A DNA stretch of 64,000 bases from Bog-532 sp963830385. GTDB taxonomy: Bacteria; Actinomycetota; Actinomycetes; Streptosporangiales; Streptosporangiaceae. The position numbers and the translations under genes were made by a program. A model generated the notes under the pieces. It was given only the letters and a program-made list of their open reading frames with translations. It had not been told where the DNA came from and did not search any database. Location: NCBI GenBank assembly GCA_963830385.1, contig CAWHMD010000005.1:1240001-1304000 (forward strand), given 5' to 3'. Numbering within the stretch: position 1 is the stretch's first letter; every line of letters begins with the position of its first letter. This document shows positions 49,675 through 58,265 of the stretch, piece after piece.

Positions 49675-51501
49675 CTACTCGACCGTGACGCTTTTGGCCA
49701 GGTTGCGGGGCTTGTCGATGTCGCGGCCGAGCTTGGCGGCGGTGTGGTAGGCGAACATCTGCAGCGGGACCGTGAGCAGGATCGGGTCCAGCTCCGGGGT
49801 GTTGTGCGGGACCCGGATCACGGCGTCGGCCAGGTCGGTGGGGAGGTCGCCGCTGGTGACGGCGATGACCGGGCCGCCGCGGGCCTTGATCTGCTCGATC
49901 GTCGAGATGTTCTTGGAGAACAGCTCGTCGTCCGGGACGAGGACGACGCTGGGCATGCTCGAGTCGATCAGGGCCAGCGGGCCGTGCTTGAGCTCGGAGG
50001 CCTGGTACGCCTCGGCGTGCACGTAGGAGATCTCCTTGAGCTTCTGGGCACCCTCGCGGGCGACCGGCCAGGCGCGAACCCGGCCGATGTAGAACATGTG
50101 GTCGGCGCCGGCGAACTGGCCGGCGATGGTGGCGATGTTGTCCTCCTGGGCGAGGATCTGGTCGATCTGGTCCGGCAGCGCGCGCAGGCCGTCCACCAGC
50201 CGGGCACCCTCGGCCGAGGACATGTCGCGGACCCGCCCGAGCAGCACGCCGAGCAGCGCGAACGAGGCGGCCATGTTCGTCAGCGCCTTGGTCGAGGCGA
50301 CCGCGATCTCCGGGCCGGCGTGCAGGAACACGCCGCGGCCGCACTCGCGGGCGATGGCGCTGCCGACCACGTTGACCGCCCCGAGCACCTGGCCGCCCTT
50401 GCGCTTCAGCTCCTGCACGGCCATCAGCGTGTCCAGCGTCTCGCCGGACTGGCTGATCGCGATGTACAACGTGTCGGGGTCGACGACCGGATTGCGGTAG
50501 CGGAACTCGGACGCCGGCTCGGCGTCGGCCGGCACCCGGGCCAGCTCCTCGACCAGGACCGCGCCCATCTGGCCCGCGTAGTAGGCCGAACCGCAGCCCA
50601 GGAACTTGACCCGGCGGACCGAGCGGAGCTCGCGCGGGTCGAGGTTGATGCCGCCCAGCCGGGCGGTGGCGAACCGCTCCTCCAGCCGGCCGCGCAGGAC
50701 CCGGCGCAGCGCCTCGGGCTGCTCGTGGATCTCCTTGCGCATGTAGTCCTCGTACGCGCCCAGCTCGTAGTCGTGGTCCTCGGCCTCGACCGTGGTCGGC
50801 TCTTTGCTGGTCTGCTGGTTGTCCAGGGTGCGCGTTTGGTAGCCGTTGCCGCGGACCGTGGCCACCTCGCCGTCGTCCAGGTAGACGACCTGCTGGGTGT
50901 GGCGGACGAGCGCGGCGACGTCGGAGGCGACGAACATCTCGCTCTCGCCCAGGCCGAGCACGATGGGGCTGCCGTTGCGGGCCACCACCAGCTCCTCGGG
51001 GTGGCGGACGTCGAGGACGAGCAGGCCGTAGGTGCCCTCGACCCGGCTGAGGGTCCGGCACACGGCGTCCCCGAGCGACCCGCCGCCGGTCCTCAGCTCC
51101 CCCGCGACCAGGTGGGCGAGCGCTTCGGTGTCGGTGTCGGAGACGAGGGTGACGCCGGCCGCGGTCAGCTGGGCGCGCAACTGCTCGGCGTTTTCAATGA
51201 TGCCGTTGTGAACCACCGCGATATGGCCCTCGGCGTCCAGGTGCGGGTGGGCGTTGATCTCGTTCGGCTCACCGTGGGTGGCCCAGCGGGTATGACCGAT
51301 GCCCACGCTCGACCGGACCCGATCGTTCACCCGGTCGCGCAGGTCCTGGACGCGGCCCGCGGTCTTGGTGACCTGAAGCTTCCCCCGGTACACGACCGCG
51401 ACGCCCGCGGAGTCATAACCGCGGTACTCCAGCCGGTGCAAGCCCTCCAGCAGCACCGGCATGGCCTCGCGGCGGCCGATGTACCCGACGATTCCGCACA
51501 T
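49675..51501 (-). CDS. glmS: Glutamine-fructose-6-phosphate aminotransferase
   Basis: This 608-residue enzyme makes glucosamine-6-phosphate for cell-wall precursors. The N-terminal glutaminase domain begins MCGIVGYIGRREAM; the N-terminal cysteine becomes residue 1 and the nucleophile after Met removal, which fixes the start at 51501. The two C-terminal SIS domains carry SQSGETLDTLMA and SSAEGARLV/ELKHGPLALID motifs. The usual linker with VEAEDHDYELGAYEDYM is present. It ends shortly before the truncated arginase and begins close to the small conserved gene at 51530. Confidence 0.97.
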   Translation of the reverse strand: MCGIVGYIGRREAMPVLLEGLHRLEYRGYDSAGVAVVYRGKLQVTKTAGRVQDLRDRVNDRVRSSVGIGHTRWATHGEPNEINAHPHLDAEGHIAVVHNGIIENAEQLRAQLTAAGVTLVSDTDTEALAHLVAGELRTGGGSLGDAVCRTLSRVEGTYGLLVLDVRHPEELVVARNGSPIVLGLGESEMFVASDVAALVRHTQQVVYLDDGEVATVRGNGYQTRTLDNQQTSKEPTTVEAEDHDYELGAYEDYMRKEIHEQPEALRRVLRGRLEERFATARLGGINLDPRELRSVRRVKFLGCGSAYYAGQMGAVLVEELARVPADAEPASEFRYRNPVVDPDTLYIAISQSGETLDTLMAVQELKRKGGQVLGAVNVVGSAIARECGRGVFLHAGPEIAVASTKALTNMAASFALLGVLLGRVRDMSSAEGARLVDGLRALPDQIDQILAQEDNIATIAGQFAGADHMFYIGRVRAWPVAREGAQKLKEISYVHAEAYQASELKHGPLALIDSSMPSVVLVPDDELFSKNISTIEQIKARGGPVIAVTSGDLPTDLADAVIRVPHNTPELDPILLTVPLQMFAYHTAAKLGRDIDKPRNLAKSVTVE

Positions 51502-51529
51502 GTGCGTCTCCCTCCCGCGCCGTTCCTGG

Positions 51530-51808
51530 TCAGCCGTACACAATGCGGCGGAGCTGGCGCTCGGTCATCACCGGTGCCCCGAACCTCCGCGTGTTGATCT
51601 CGCCGGCCAGGGCCGACCAGATCTGGGCGTTCTTGACTTGCCGGAGCCTCAGCTCGTGGTGGCGGCGGCGCACGTAGTCCTCGACGGTCTCGTCGAAATA
51701 GGCGACCACGTCGGCGATCACCCGCGTCGCGGTGGCCGGGGACAACCCGGTCGTGGCGATCACGTGACGGACGAGGTCGGGCTCCGCCACCGGCAGAGGG
51801 TCCGGCAT
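51530..51808 (-). CDS. Small conserved hypothetical protein upstream of glmS
   Basis: This 92-residue protein of unknown function is predicted mostly helical: LVRHVIATTGLSPATATRVIADVVAYFDETVEDYVRRRH... ending with QLRRIVYG. It looks like a real, well-formed small protein with no signal or membrane segment. Its stop is 28 bp from the glmS start, so the two probably form an operon. Similar proteins occur in actinomycetes next to glmS as far as I recall; their role is not known. Basic residues in the middle could contact nucleic acid or a partner, but this is speculation. Confidence 0.6.
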   Translation of the reverse strand: MPDPLPVAEPDLVRHVIATTGLSPATATRVIADVVAYFDETVEDYVRRRHHELRLRQVKNAQIWSALAGEINTRRFGAPVMTERQLRRIVYG

Positions 51809-51845
51809 TGGTCCAATGTGCCAGTGGCGCCCGGTCTAAGGCAAC

Positions 51846-51871
51846 TTTCCTGCCCGATTCCGGGCAGGAAA
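51846..51871 (-). terminator. Second terminator hairpin downstream of rho
   Basis: TTTCCTGCCCG-ATTC-CGGGCAGGAAA is a perfect 11-bp stem in the gap between the rho stop and the next gene on the same strand. On the rho transcript it ends in A/U-rich arms. Confidence 0.7.
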
Positions 51872-51894
51872 TCTCGATTTCCCGGCAAATGCGT

Positions 51895-51925
51895 GATGCC
51901 CGGCCCCGAAACGGGGCCGGGCATC
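51895..51925 (-). terminator. First terminator hairpin downstream of rho
   Basis: GATGCCCGGCCCCG-AAA-CGGGGCCGGGCATC is a perfect 14-bp stem, 13 bases after the rho stop. It is followed on the transcript by the second hairpin, giving tandem terminators. Confidence 0.8.
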
Positions 51926-51938
51926 AGCTGTTTCAGTG

Positions 51939-54149
51939 TCAGCGATCGGAGCTGAGCGTGGTCTTCTGCACCTGAAGCAGGAACTCCGCGTTGCTCTTGG
52001 TCTCGCGCATCCGCTCCATCAGCAGCTCGAGAGCCTGCTGCGGGTCGAGCGCGTGCAGCACCCGGCGGAGCTGCCAGATGATCTTCAGCTCATCCGGCGC
52101 CATCAGGATCTCTTCCTTACGGGTGCTGGAGGCGTCCACGTCGACCGCCGGGAACAGCCGCTTGTCGGCCAGCTCGCGGCGGAGCCGGAGCTCCATGTTG
52201 CCGGTGCCCTTGAACTCCTCGAAGATGACCTCGTCCATCCGGGAGCCGGTCTCGATCAGCGCCGTGGCCAGGATGGTCAGCGAGCCGCCGTTCTCGATGT
52301 TGCGGGCCGCGCCGAAGAACCGCTTGGGCGGGTAGAGCGCGGTGGAGTCGACACCACCGGACAGGATGCGCCCGGACGCCGGGGCGGCCTGGTTGTAGGC
52401 GCGGCCCAGCCGGGTGATCGAGTCGAGCAGCACGACCACGTCGTGGCCCATCTCGACCAGGCGCTTGGCCCGCTCGATGGCCAGCTCGGCGACCGTGGTG
52501 TGGTCGTCGGCCGGGTGGTCGAAGGTGGAGTGGATCACTTCACCCTTGACCGTGCGCTGCATGTCGGTGACTTCCTCAGGGCGCTCGTCGACGAGGACGA
52601 CCATGAGGTGGCACTCGGGGTTGTTCTTGGTGATCGCGTTGGCGATGGCCTGCAGGATCATCGTCTTGCCGGCCTTGGGCGGCGAGACGATCAGGCCGCG
52701 CTGGCCCTTGCCGATCGGGCAGATCAGGTCCATGATCCGGGTGGTCATGATGCCGGGCTCGGTCTCCAGGCGGAGCCGGTCCTGCGGATAGAGCGGCACC
52801 AGCTTGTTGAACTCGACCCGGGACTTGGACTCCTCGGGGTCGAGCCCGTTGACCTTGTCCAGCCGGACCAGCGCGTTGAACTTCTCGCGGCGCTCGCCGT
52901 CACGTGGCTGGCGCACGGCGCCCTCGATGACGTCGCCCTTGCGCAGGCCGTACCGGCGGACCTGGGACAGCGACACGTACACGTCGTTGGGCCCGGGCAG
53001 GTAGCCGGTGGTGCGGACGAAGGCGTAGTTGTCGAGCACGTCGAGGATGCCGGCGATCGGGATCAGCACATCGTCTTCGCTGATCGTCGGCTCGGACTCG
53101 CCGCCCTGGCCGCGCTCGCGGCGCCGGTTGCGGTTGCGGAACCGGTCCCGGCTGCGGCGGCGGCCGTTGCCGTCACCGTCGTCGTAGCCCTGGTCGTCAC
53201 CGCCGGACGCGGCGACCGGCTCGCGGTTGCGGTCGCGGCCACCGTCACGGTCCCGCCCGTTGTCGCGGTCCCGGCCACCGTCGTTGCGGCTGCCGCCGTC
53301 GCGGTTGCTGTCGCGGGCGCTGCCGTCGCGGCTGTTGTCGCGGGCGCTGTTGTCGCGGTTGTCGCGACCATTGCCGTCGCGGCCGTTGTTGTCGCGGCCG
53401 TTGCCGTCGCGGTTGCGGGACTGCTGGCCGTCCCGGCTGTTGTTGCGGCGGCGGCGCTCACCACGGGGGCCGTCGGCGCCCTGCTGGTTGTCGCCGCGGG
53501 CACCGTCACCACCCTCGGGAGCGCTCGCGGCGGGCTGAGCGCCCTGCGTGCCCTGAGCGGCCTGGGCCGGGGCGGACGTGGCGGCCTGCGGGCCGCCGTC
53601 ACCGGCGGGCCCGGCGTCGAAGCTGAGCTGCTGGCCACCGCCCGCACGGCCGGAACGGGCGCCGTTGCGGCTGGCCCGGGTCGTGCTCCGGGTGCTGGTC
53701 TCTGTCGCTGTGGGTGGCTCCATGGCGCCCTGCTCGGACGGGCGAACCGCGTCGGCTCCCGCAGACGCGGACCGCGGGGCTGAAACTTCGCTGGCAGCTC
53801 CGCCGGCGGCGGGCTGCGCAGTGCGAGCTGGCGCCGCGGCGGCCCCGCCGCCCTGCTTTTCCTGGATCGCCGCGATCAGCTGGCTCTTGCGCATCCGGCC
53901 GGTGCCGGCGATCCCCATCTGCTGTGCCACTTGCTGAAGCTCGGGAAGCAGCAGGGAGGAAAGACCAGTCCCCTGGCGGCGGCGGCTCTTGGCCGCAACC
54001 GCGGCATCATCCGACCCGGCGGCGGCTGGCGCAGTGGACCCGGCGGGAGAACCCTCAGGTACGGCGTTTCCCGAGGACGCCGGGCGACCGAGGGGGGTTT
54101 CCCCCGGCGCGGTCGCTGCGCCAGCGGGGAATTCGGTGGTGTCGCTCAC
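51939..54149 (-). CDS. rho: Transcription termination factor Rho with large disordered insertion
   Basis: This 736-residue Rho has an N-terminal helix bundle (LSSLLLPELQQVAQQMGIAGTGRM, ~60-95) and a long insertion (~100-345). The insertion shifts from Ala/Gly/Ser-rich to dense Arg/Asp/Asn/Gly repeats (RDGNGRDN-type). The RNA-binding cold-shock domain (VLIPIAGILDVLDNYAFVR) and the ATPase follow, with Walker A SPPKAGKTMILQAI, VLVDERPEEVTDMQ, the R-loop and SGGVDSTALYPPKRFFGAARN. Such insertions are typical of actinobacterial Rho, raise RNA affinity and resist bicyclomycin. The GTG start at 54149 follows AAGGA. The arm-repeat DNA at 53230-53440 is low-complexity. It ends with tandem hairpins. 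Confidence 0.97.
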   Translation of the reverse strand: MSDTTEFPAGAATAPGETPLGRPASSGNAVPEGSPAGSTAPAAAGSDDAAVAAKSRRRQGTGLSSLLLPELQQVAQQMGIAGTGRMRKSQLIAAIQEKQGGGAAAAPARTAQPAAGGAASEVSAPRSASAGADAVRPSEQGAMEPPTATETSTRSTTRASRNGARSGRAGGGQQLSFDAGPAGDGGPQAATSAPAQAAQGTQGAQPAASAPEGGDGARGDNQQGADGPRGERRRRNNSRDGQQSRNRDGNGRDNNGRDGNGRDNRDNSARDNSRDGSARDSNRDGGSRNDGGRDRDNGRDRDGGRDRNREPVAASGGDDQGYDDGDGNGRRRSRDRFRNRNRRRERGQGGESEPTISEDDVLIPIAGILDVLDNYAFVRTTGYLPGPNDVYVSLSQVRRYGLRKGDVIEGAVRQPRDGERREKFNALVRLDKVNGLDPEESKSRVEFNKLVPLYPQDRLRLETEPGIMTTRIMDLICPIGKGQRGLIVSPPKAGKTMILQAIANAITKNNPECHLMVVLVDERPEEVTDMQRTVKGEVIHSTFDHPADDHTTVAELAIERAKRLVEMGHDVVVLLDSITRLGRAYNQAAPASGRILSGGVDSTALYPPKRFFGAARNIENGGSLTILATALIETGSRMDEVIFEEFKGTGNMELRLRRELADKRLFPAVDVDASSTRKEEILMAPDELKIIWQLRRVLHALDPQQALELLMERMRETKSNAEFLLQVQKTTLSSDR

Positions 54150-54634
54150 TAATGGTCCTTCCGTGACGATCCTCGGCCGTACCTATGGCCGATCGACTGG
54201 GTGCCACGATCCGGCGGTCCCCAGGCGTAGATTCGCGATTCCCTGATATGCGTCATTGCCCTGGCGCTGGGATCTTCCTCCATGAGATGTACCGTGCGCC
54301 CGCAGCCGAACGAAACAAGCTGCCAACCCGCCGCCGCCCTGGATCGGGCCGGGAGCGGAAAAATCTGCTGACGCAATGCCGGGGGGCCACTGCCTGACCG
54401 CGGCCACGCCGCCCAGCCGCTCAGAAAGGACTGATTGGCCGGAACCGTTGACCCGATCACAACTGGCTGATGAGCACCTGTCCCACAATGGGGCACCTGG
54501 TGCATCACCAAGCCTAACACCCCGAGAGCCCACCGCATTCCCTCACCGGTATCCGTGTCGCGGAGTAAGACAACCAGCACGCACCTGGACAGAAAGCGCG
54601 CCCGTCACCGGGAGGTGGACGTCCCCAGGCGTGA
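54150..54634. other. Long rho leader/intergenic region
   Basis: There are 485 bp between thrB and rho without a recognisable gene. The length fits a long 5' leader for rho, which is often autoregulated in actinomycetes. I see no clear riboswitch class or strong hairpin. The last ~100 bp before rho are less GC-rich, a likely promoter zone. Confidence 0.45.
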
Positions 54635-55603
54635 TCACGGCGATGTGCCGCCTTGTGGGACTGTGCCGCCTTCTGAATCCGGTGCTACGGATTGGATGCT
54701 AGCGCCTCGCCGGTCCACGTCAAGGACGCTTATGTCCCAGCCAATACCCACATCGCGGATAGTTGAATCCAGCGCATCCGGGCTGGCCAGGAAGGCGAGC
54801 ACCGACGGGCCGGCGCCGGACACCACCGCGGGTACCCCGATCGCCCGCAGCCGGCCGACCAGCGCGGCCGTCTCCGGCATCACCGCGGCCCGGTAGGGCT
54901 GGTGCAGCCGGTCCTCGGTCGCGTCCAGCAGCGGGCCGGGATCGCCGGCCGCATCGCCGGCGGTGAGCCTCGCGATGTCGCTGGTCAGGGCCGCGATCAG
55001 CAACGCGCTGCGGCCCGCGTTGACGACGGCGTCCGCGTGCGGCACCGCCATCGGCAGCACCCCGCGGGCGTGCTCGGTGGACAGTGGCTCGGGCGCGATG
55101 AACACGGCAGGCACGATAGCGGGCAGCGGTGACAGTCTGACCGCGCGCGGCCCGGCGGCCCCGTTCCAGGCCACCGTGAGGCCGCCCAGCAGGCAGGCGG
55201 CCACGTTGTCGGGGTGGCCCTCGAACTCGGCCGCCAGCCGGAGCACGGCCTGGTCCGGCAGCCGGGTCTCGCCGTCATCGGTCAGCGCGCGGGCGGCCAG
55301 CACCCCGGACACGATGGCGGCGGCCGATGAGCCGAGGCCGCGGCCGTGCGGGATGCGGTTGACGCAGCGCAGCGCCAGCCCTGGGGGCTGGCCGTCGAGG
55401 ATCTTGAACGTCTCCCGCATGGCCCGGACGACCAGGTGCGCCTCGCCCGCGTCGGCGGTGCCGGCGCCCTCCCCGGTCACCTCGATCGACAGCCCGGTGG
55501 GGTCGATCCAGGCCTCGATCACGTCGTGCAGGCCGAGGGCGAGGCCGAGGCTGTCGAACCCGGGGCCGAGGTTGGCGCTGGTGGCCGGAACCTGGACCCT
55601 CAC
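54635..55603 (-). CDS. thrB: Homoserine kinase
   Basis: This 322-residue GHMP kinase phosphorylates homoserine on the way to threonine. It opens VRVQVPATSANLGPGFDSLGLAL (substrate site) and has the GHMP ATP loop HGRGLGSSAAAIVSG near residue 90 and the C-terminal GxGPS-type motif VVSGAGPSVLAFL. The GTG at 55603 is chosen as it begins the family consensus; the frame extends ~80 codons further but overlaps thrC and is low complexity. It follows thrC after 131 bp. Confidence 0.95.
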   Translation of the reverse strand: MRVQVPATSANLGPGFDSLGLALGLHDVIEAWIDPTGLSIEVTGEGAGTADAGEAHLVVRAMRETFKILDGQPPGLALRCVNRIPHGRGLGSSAAAIVSGVLAARALTDDGETRLPDQAVLRLAAEFEGHPDNVAACLLGGLTVAWNGAAGPRAVRLSPLPAIVPAVFIAPEPLSTEHARGVLPMAVPHADAVVNAGRSALLIAALTSDIARLTAGDAAGDPGPLLDATEDRLHQPYRAAVMPETAALVGRLRAIGVPAVVSGAGPSVLAFLASPDALDSTIRDVGIGWDISVLDVDRRGASIQSVAPDSEGGTVPQGGTSP

Positions 55604-55734
55604 AGTGTTAGCCGGCGGCGAGCGGGGCCGCCCACCGCCATTCCCTTCAGCGCGGTGCCTTCCCTCGTCGCGCCCGCGCTCGTTCCTCGCTTGGCGCTCC
55701 TCAGTCCAGGCACCGCCGCGCCCCGCTCGCTTGC

Positions 55735-56940
55735 TCACGCGAGTCCCAGGGCGGCGGCGGCCGCGGCGGAGTCGGCCGAGATGGTGGCGGGCGACGGGGC
55801 GCCGGACAGCGCCCAGTCGGGGTCCTTGAGGCCGTTGCCGGTGATCGTGCACACCACCCGGGACCCGGCCGGGATCAGGCCGGCGTCCCGCGACTGCAGC
55901 AGCCCGGCCACGCTGGCCGAGGAGGCCAGCTCGCCGAAGACCGCCTCGTCGCGGGCCAGGATCCGGTACGCGGCCAGGATCTCCCGGTCGGTCACCGAGT
56001 GGATCACGCCGCCGGACTCGTCCCGGGCGTGCTCGGCCTGCAGCCAGGAGGCCGGGTTGCCGATGCGGATAGCGGTGGCGATGGTCTGCGGCTGCCGCAC
56101 CGGCGCGCCGTTCACGATCGGGGCGGCCCCGCTGGCCTGGAAGCCGAACATCCGGGGCGCCCGGGTGGACCGGCCGTCGCGCAGGTACTCCTGGTAGCCC
56201 ATCCAGTAGGCGGTGATGTTGCCGGCGTTGCCGACCGGCAGGCAGTGCACCTCGGGTGCGTCACCGAGCGCGTCGACGATCTCGAACGCGGCGGTCTTCT
56301 GGCCCTGGATCCGGTCCGGGTTGACCGAGTTGACCAGGGCCACCGGATACTCGGCGGACAGCTTGCGGGCGACCTCCAGGCAGTCGTCGAAGCTCCCGCT
56401 GACCTGGAGCAGCTTGGCCCCGTGGACCAGCGCCTGAGCCAGCTTGCCGATCGCGATCTTGCCCTGCGGGACCAGCACCGCGCAGGTCATGCCGGCCCGG
56501 GAGGCGTAGGCGGCGGCGCTGGCGCTCGTGTTGCCGGTGGACGCGCAGATCACCGCCTGGGCGCCGCGGCCGGCGGCCGCGCTGATGGCCACGGTCATGC
56601 CGCGGTCCTTGAACGACCCGGTCGGGTTCAGCCCCTCCACTTTGAGGAAAACGTCGCAGCCGGTACGGGCGGACAGCACCGGTGCGGGCAGCAGCGGCGT
56701 GCCGCCCTCGAACAGGGTGACCACCGGGGTCGTCTCGTCGACCGGCAGCCGGTCGCGGTACTCGGCGACCACGCCACGCCAGGCGCGGCCCGTGGGGCTG
56801 CCGAGGCTGGGGGTGCCCGTGGGACTGGAGTGACCGGCGGGTTCATCGGTGCCGGTGTGGCTGGCGTGGCCGGCGGGTTCAGCGGTGCCGGTGTGGCTGG
56901 CGGGAGCGGTGTCCGGGCTGCGGACTCCGGGCTCGGTCAT
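55735..56940 (-). CDS. thrC: Threonine synthase
   Basis: This 401-residue PLP enzyme converts O-phosphohomoserine to threonine. It has NPTGSFKDRGMTVAI with the PLP lysine (SFKDRG) at about residue 105, ASTGNTSASAAAYASRAG and LPVGNAGNITAYWMGY. The start at 56940 is chosen because GAGGAGG lies 7 bases upstream; an ATG at 56964 overlapping the hom stop is possible. The N-terminal ~50 residues form two imperfect repeats of SHTGT(A/D)EPAGH, unusual for this enzyme and not part of the fold. Confidence 0.95.
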   Translation of the reverse strand: MTEPGVRSPDTAPASHTGTAEPAGHASHTGTDEPAGHSSPTGTPSLGSPTGRAWRGVVAEYRDRLPVDETTPVVTLFEGGTPLLPAPVLSARTGCDVFLKVEGLNPTGSFKDRGMTVAISAAAGRGAQAVICASTGNTSASAAAYASRAGMTCAVLVPQGKIAIGKLAQALVHGAKLLQVSGSFDDCLEVARKLSAEYPVALVNSVNPDRIQGQKTAAFEIVDALGDAPEVHCLPVGNAGNITAYWMGYQEYLRDGRSTRAPRMFGFQASGAAPIVNGAPVRQPQTIATAIRIGNPASWLQAEHARDESGGVIHSVTDREILAAYRILARDEAVFGELASSASVAGLLQSRDAGLIPAGSRVVCTITGNGLKDPDWALSGAPSPATISADSAAAAAALGLA

Positions 56941-56960
56941 CGGGAGCCCTCCTCGATCGG

Positions 56961-58265
56961 TCATGGGGAACCTTCCTCACCTTCGACCCGCATCACGCTG
57001 GCCACGGAGCGGACCGCGTCGAGAGACTCCAGTTCGCTGACCGTGGCGGCCAGCGCCGCGTCCCGGGCCTGATGGGACACGATGATCAGCTGCGCGTCGT
57101 CGCCGCGCGCCTCCTGCCGGGCGGCGCGGATGGACACGTCGTGCCGGGCGAAGGCGTCGGCGACCCGGGCCAGCACACCGGGCCGGTCGGCGACGTCGAT
57201 CGATACGTGGTAGCGGGTCAGCGTCTCCCCCATCGGCATCACCGGCAGGCCCGCGTAGGTGGTGGCGTCCGGCCCGCGGGTGCCGGCCAGCCGGTTCCGC
57301 ACCACCGCGACCAGGTCACCGAGGACCGCGGCGGCGGTCGGGGTGCCGCCGGCGCCGGCGCCGTAGAACATGAGCCGTCCCGCCGACTCCGCCTCCACGA
57401 ACACCGCGTTGTAGGCCCCGCCGACCGAGGCCAGCGGGTGCGAGCGCGGGATCATCGCCGGGTGCACCCGGACCGAGACGCCGTCGGCGGACTGCTCGCA
57501 GATGGCCAGCAGCTTGACCACGCAGTCCAGCGCCCGGGCACTGGACATGTCGGCCGTGGTGACGCCGGTGATGCCCTCCCGGTGCACGTCGGCCGCGGTG
57601 ACCGAGGTGTGGAAGGCCAGCCCGGCCAGGATCGCGGCCTTGGCTGCGGCGTCGAACCCCTCCACGTCCGCGGTCGGGTCGGCCTCGGCGTACCCGAGGT
57701 TCTGGGCCTCCTCCAACGCCTCGGCGAAGCCCGCCCCTGAGGTGTCCATCTGGTCCAGGATGTAGTTCGTGGTGCCGTTGACGATGCCGAGCACCCGGTG
57801 GATGGTGTCACCGGACAGCGACTCGAGCAGCGGCCGCAGCAGCGGGATCGCGCCCGCCACGGCCGCCTCGTAGTACAGATCCACGCCGTGCTCGCGAGCG
57901 GCGCCGTGCATCTCGGCCCCGTCCTCGGCCAGCAGGGCCTTGTTCGCGGTGACCACGGACTTGCCGGACTTCATCGCCGACAGCAGCAGCGACCGGGCCG
58001 GCTCGATGCCGCCGATCACCTCGATCACGACGTCGATGTCCGGCCGGGTGGCCAGCTCCATGGCGTCCGCGGTGAGCAGGGACCGGTCGATGGCCGCGTC
58101 CCGCGGGTGCTGCGGCCGGCGGACCGCGATGCCGGCCAGCTCCAGCCGGGCCCCGGTACGCATGGCCAGGTCGTCGGCGTGCTCGCGGAGCAGCCGCGCC
58201 ACCTGCGAGCCGACCGAGCCGCAGCCCAGCAGCGCGATCTTGAGGGTTTTTACGTCGTCGGTCAT
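56961..58265 (-). CDS. hom: Homoserine dehydrogenase with ACT domain
   Basis: This 434-residue enzyme reduces aspartate semialdehyde to homoserine, the branch to Met/Thr. It has the Rossmann motif KIALLGCGSVGSQVARLL (~8), the catalytic region VNGTTNYILDQM (~163) and EADPTADVEGFDAAAKAAILA (~200). A C-terminal ACT domain (YHVSIDVADRPGVLARVADAF, ~350-430) is usually the site of threonine feedback inhibition. Its start overlaps lysA stop (ATGA). It overlaps or nearly touches thrC downstream, so lysA-hom-thrC are co-transcribed. Confidence 0.97.
   Translation of the reverse strand: MTDDVKTLKIALLGCGSVGSQVARLLREHADDLAMRTGARLELAGIAVRRPQHPRDAAIDRSLLTADAMELATRPDIDVVIEVIGGIEPARSLLLSAMKSGKSVVTANKALLAEDGAEMHGAAREHGVDLYYEAAVAGAIPLLRPLLESLSGDTIHRVLGIVNGTTNYILDQMDTSGAGFAEALEEAQNLGYAEADPTADVEGFDAAAKAAILAGLAFHTSVTAADVHREGITGVTTADMSSARALDCVVKLLAICEQSADGVSVRVHPAMIPRSHPLASVGGAYNAVFVEAESAGRLMFYGAGAGGTPTAAAVLGDLVAVVRNRLAGTRGPDATTYAGLPVMPMGETLTRYHVSIDVADRPGVLARVADAFARHDVSIRAARQEARGDDAQLIIVSHQARDAALAATVSELESLDAVRSVASVMRVEGEEGSP

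Noticed and set aside
53230..53440. Regular repeats near 53.3 kb as a CRISPR or satellite
   Set aside because: They encode the RD/NG repeats of the Rho insertion in frame and have no spacers.
54149..54580. A 143-codon minus frame upstream of rho
   Set aside because: It has no family motif and no good ribosome binding site, and it overlaps the probable rho promoter.
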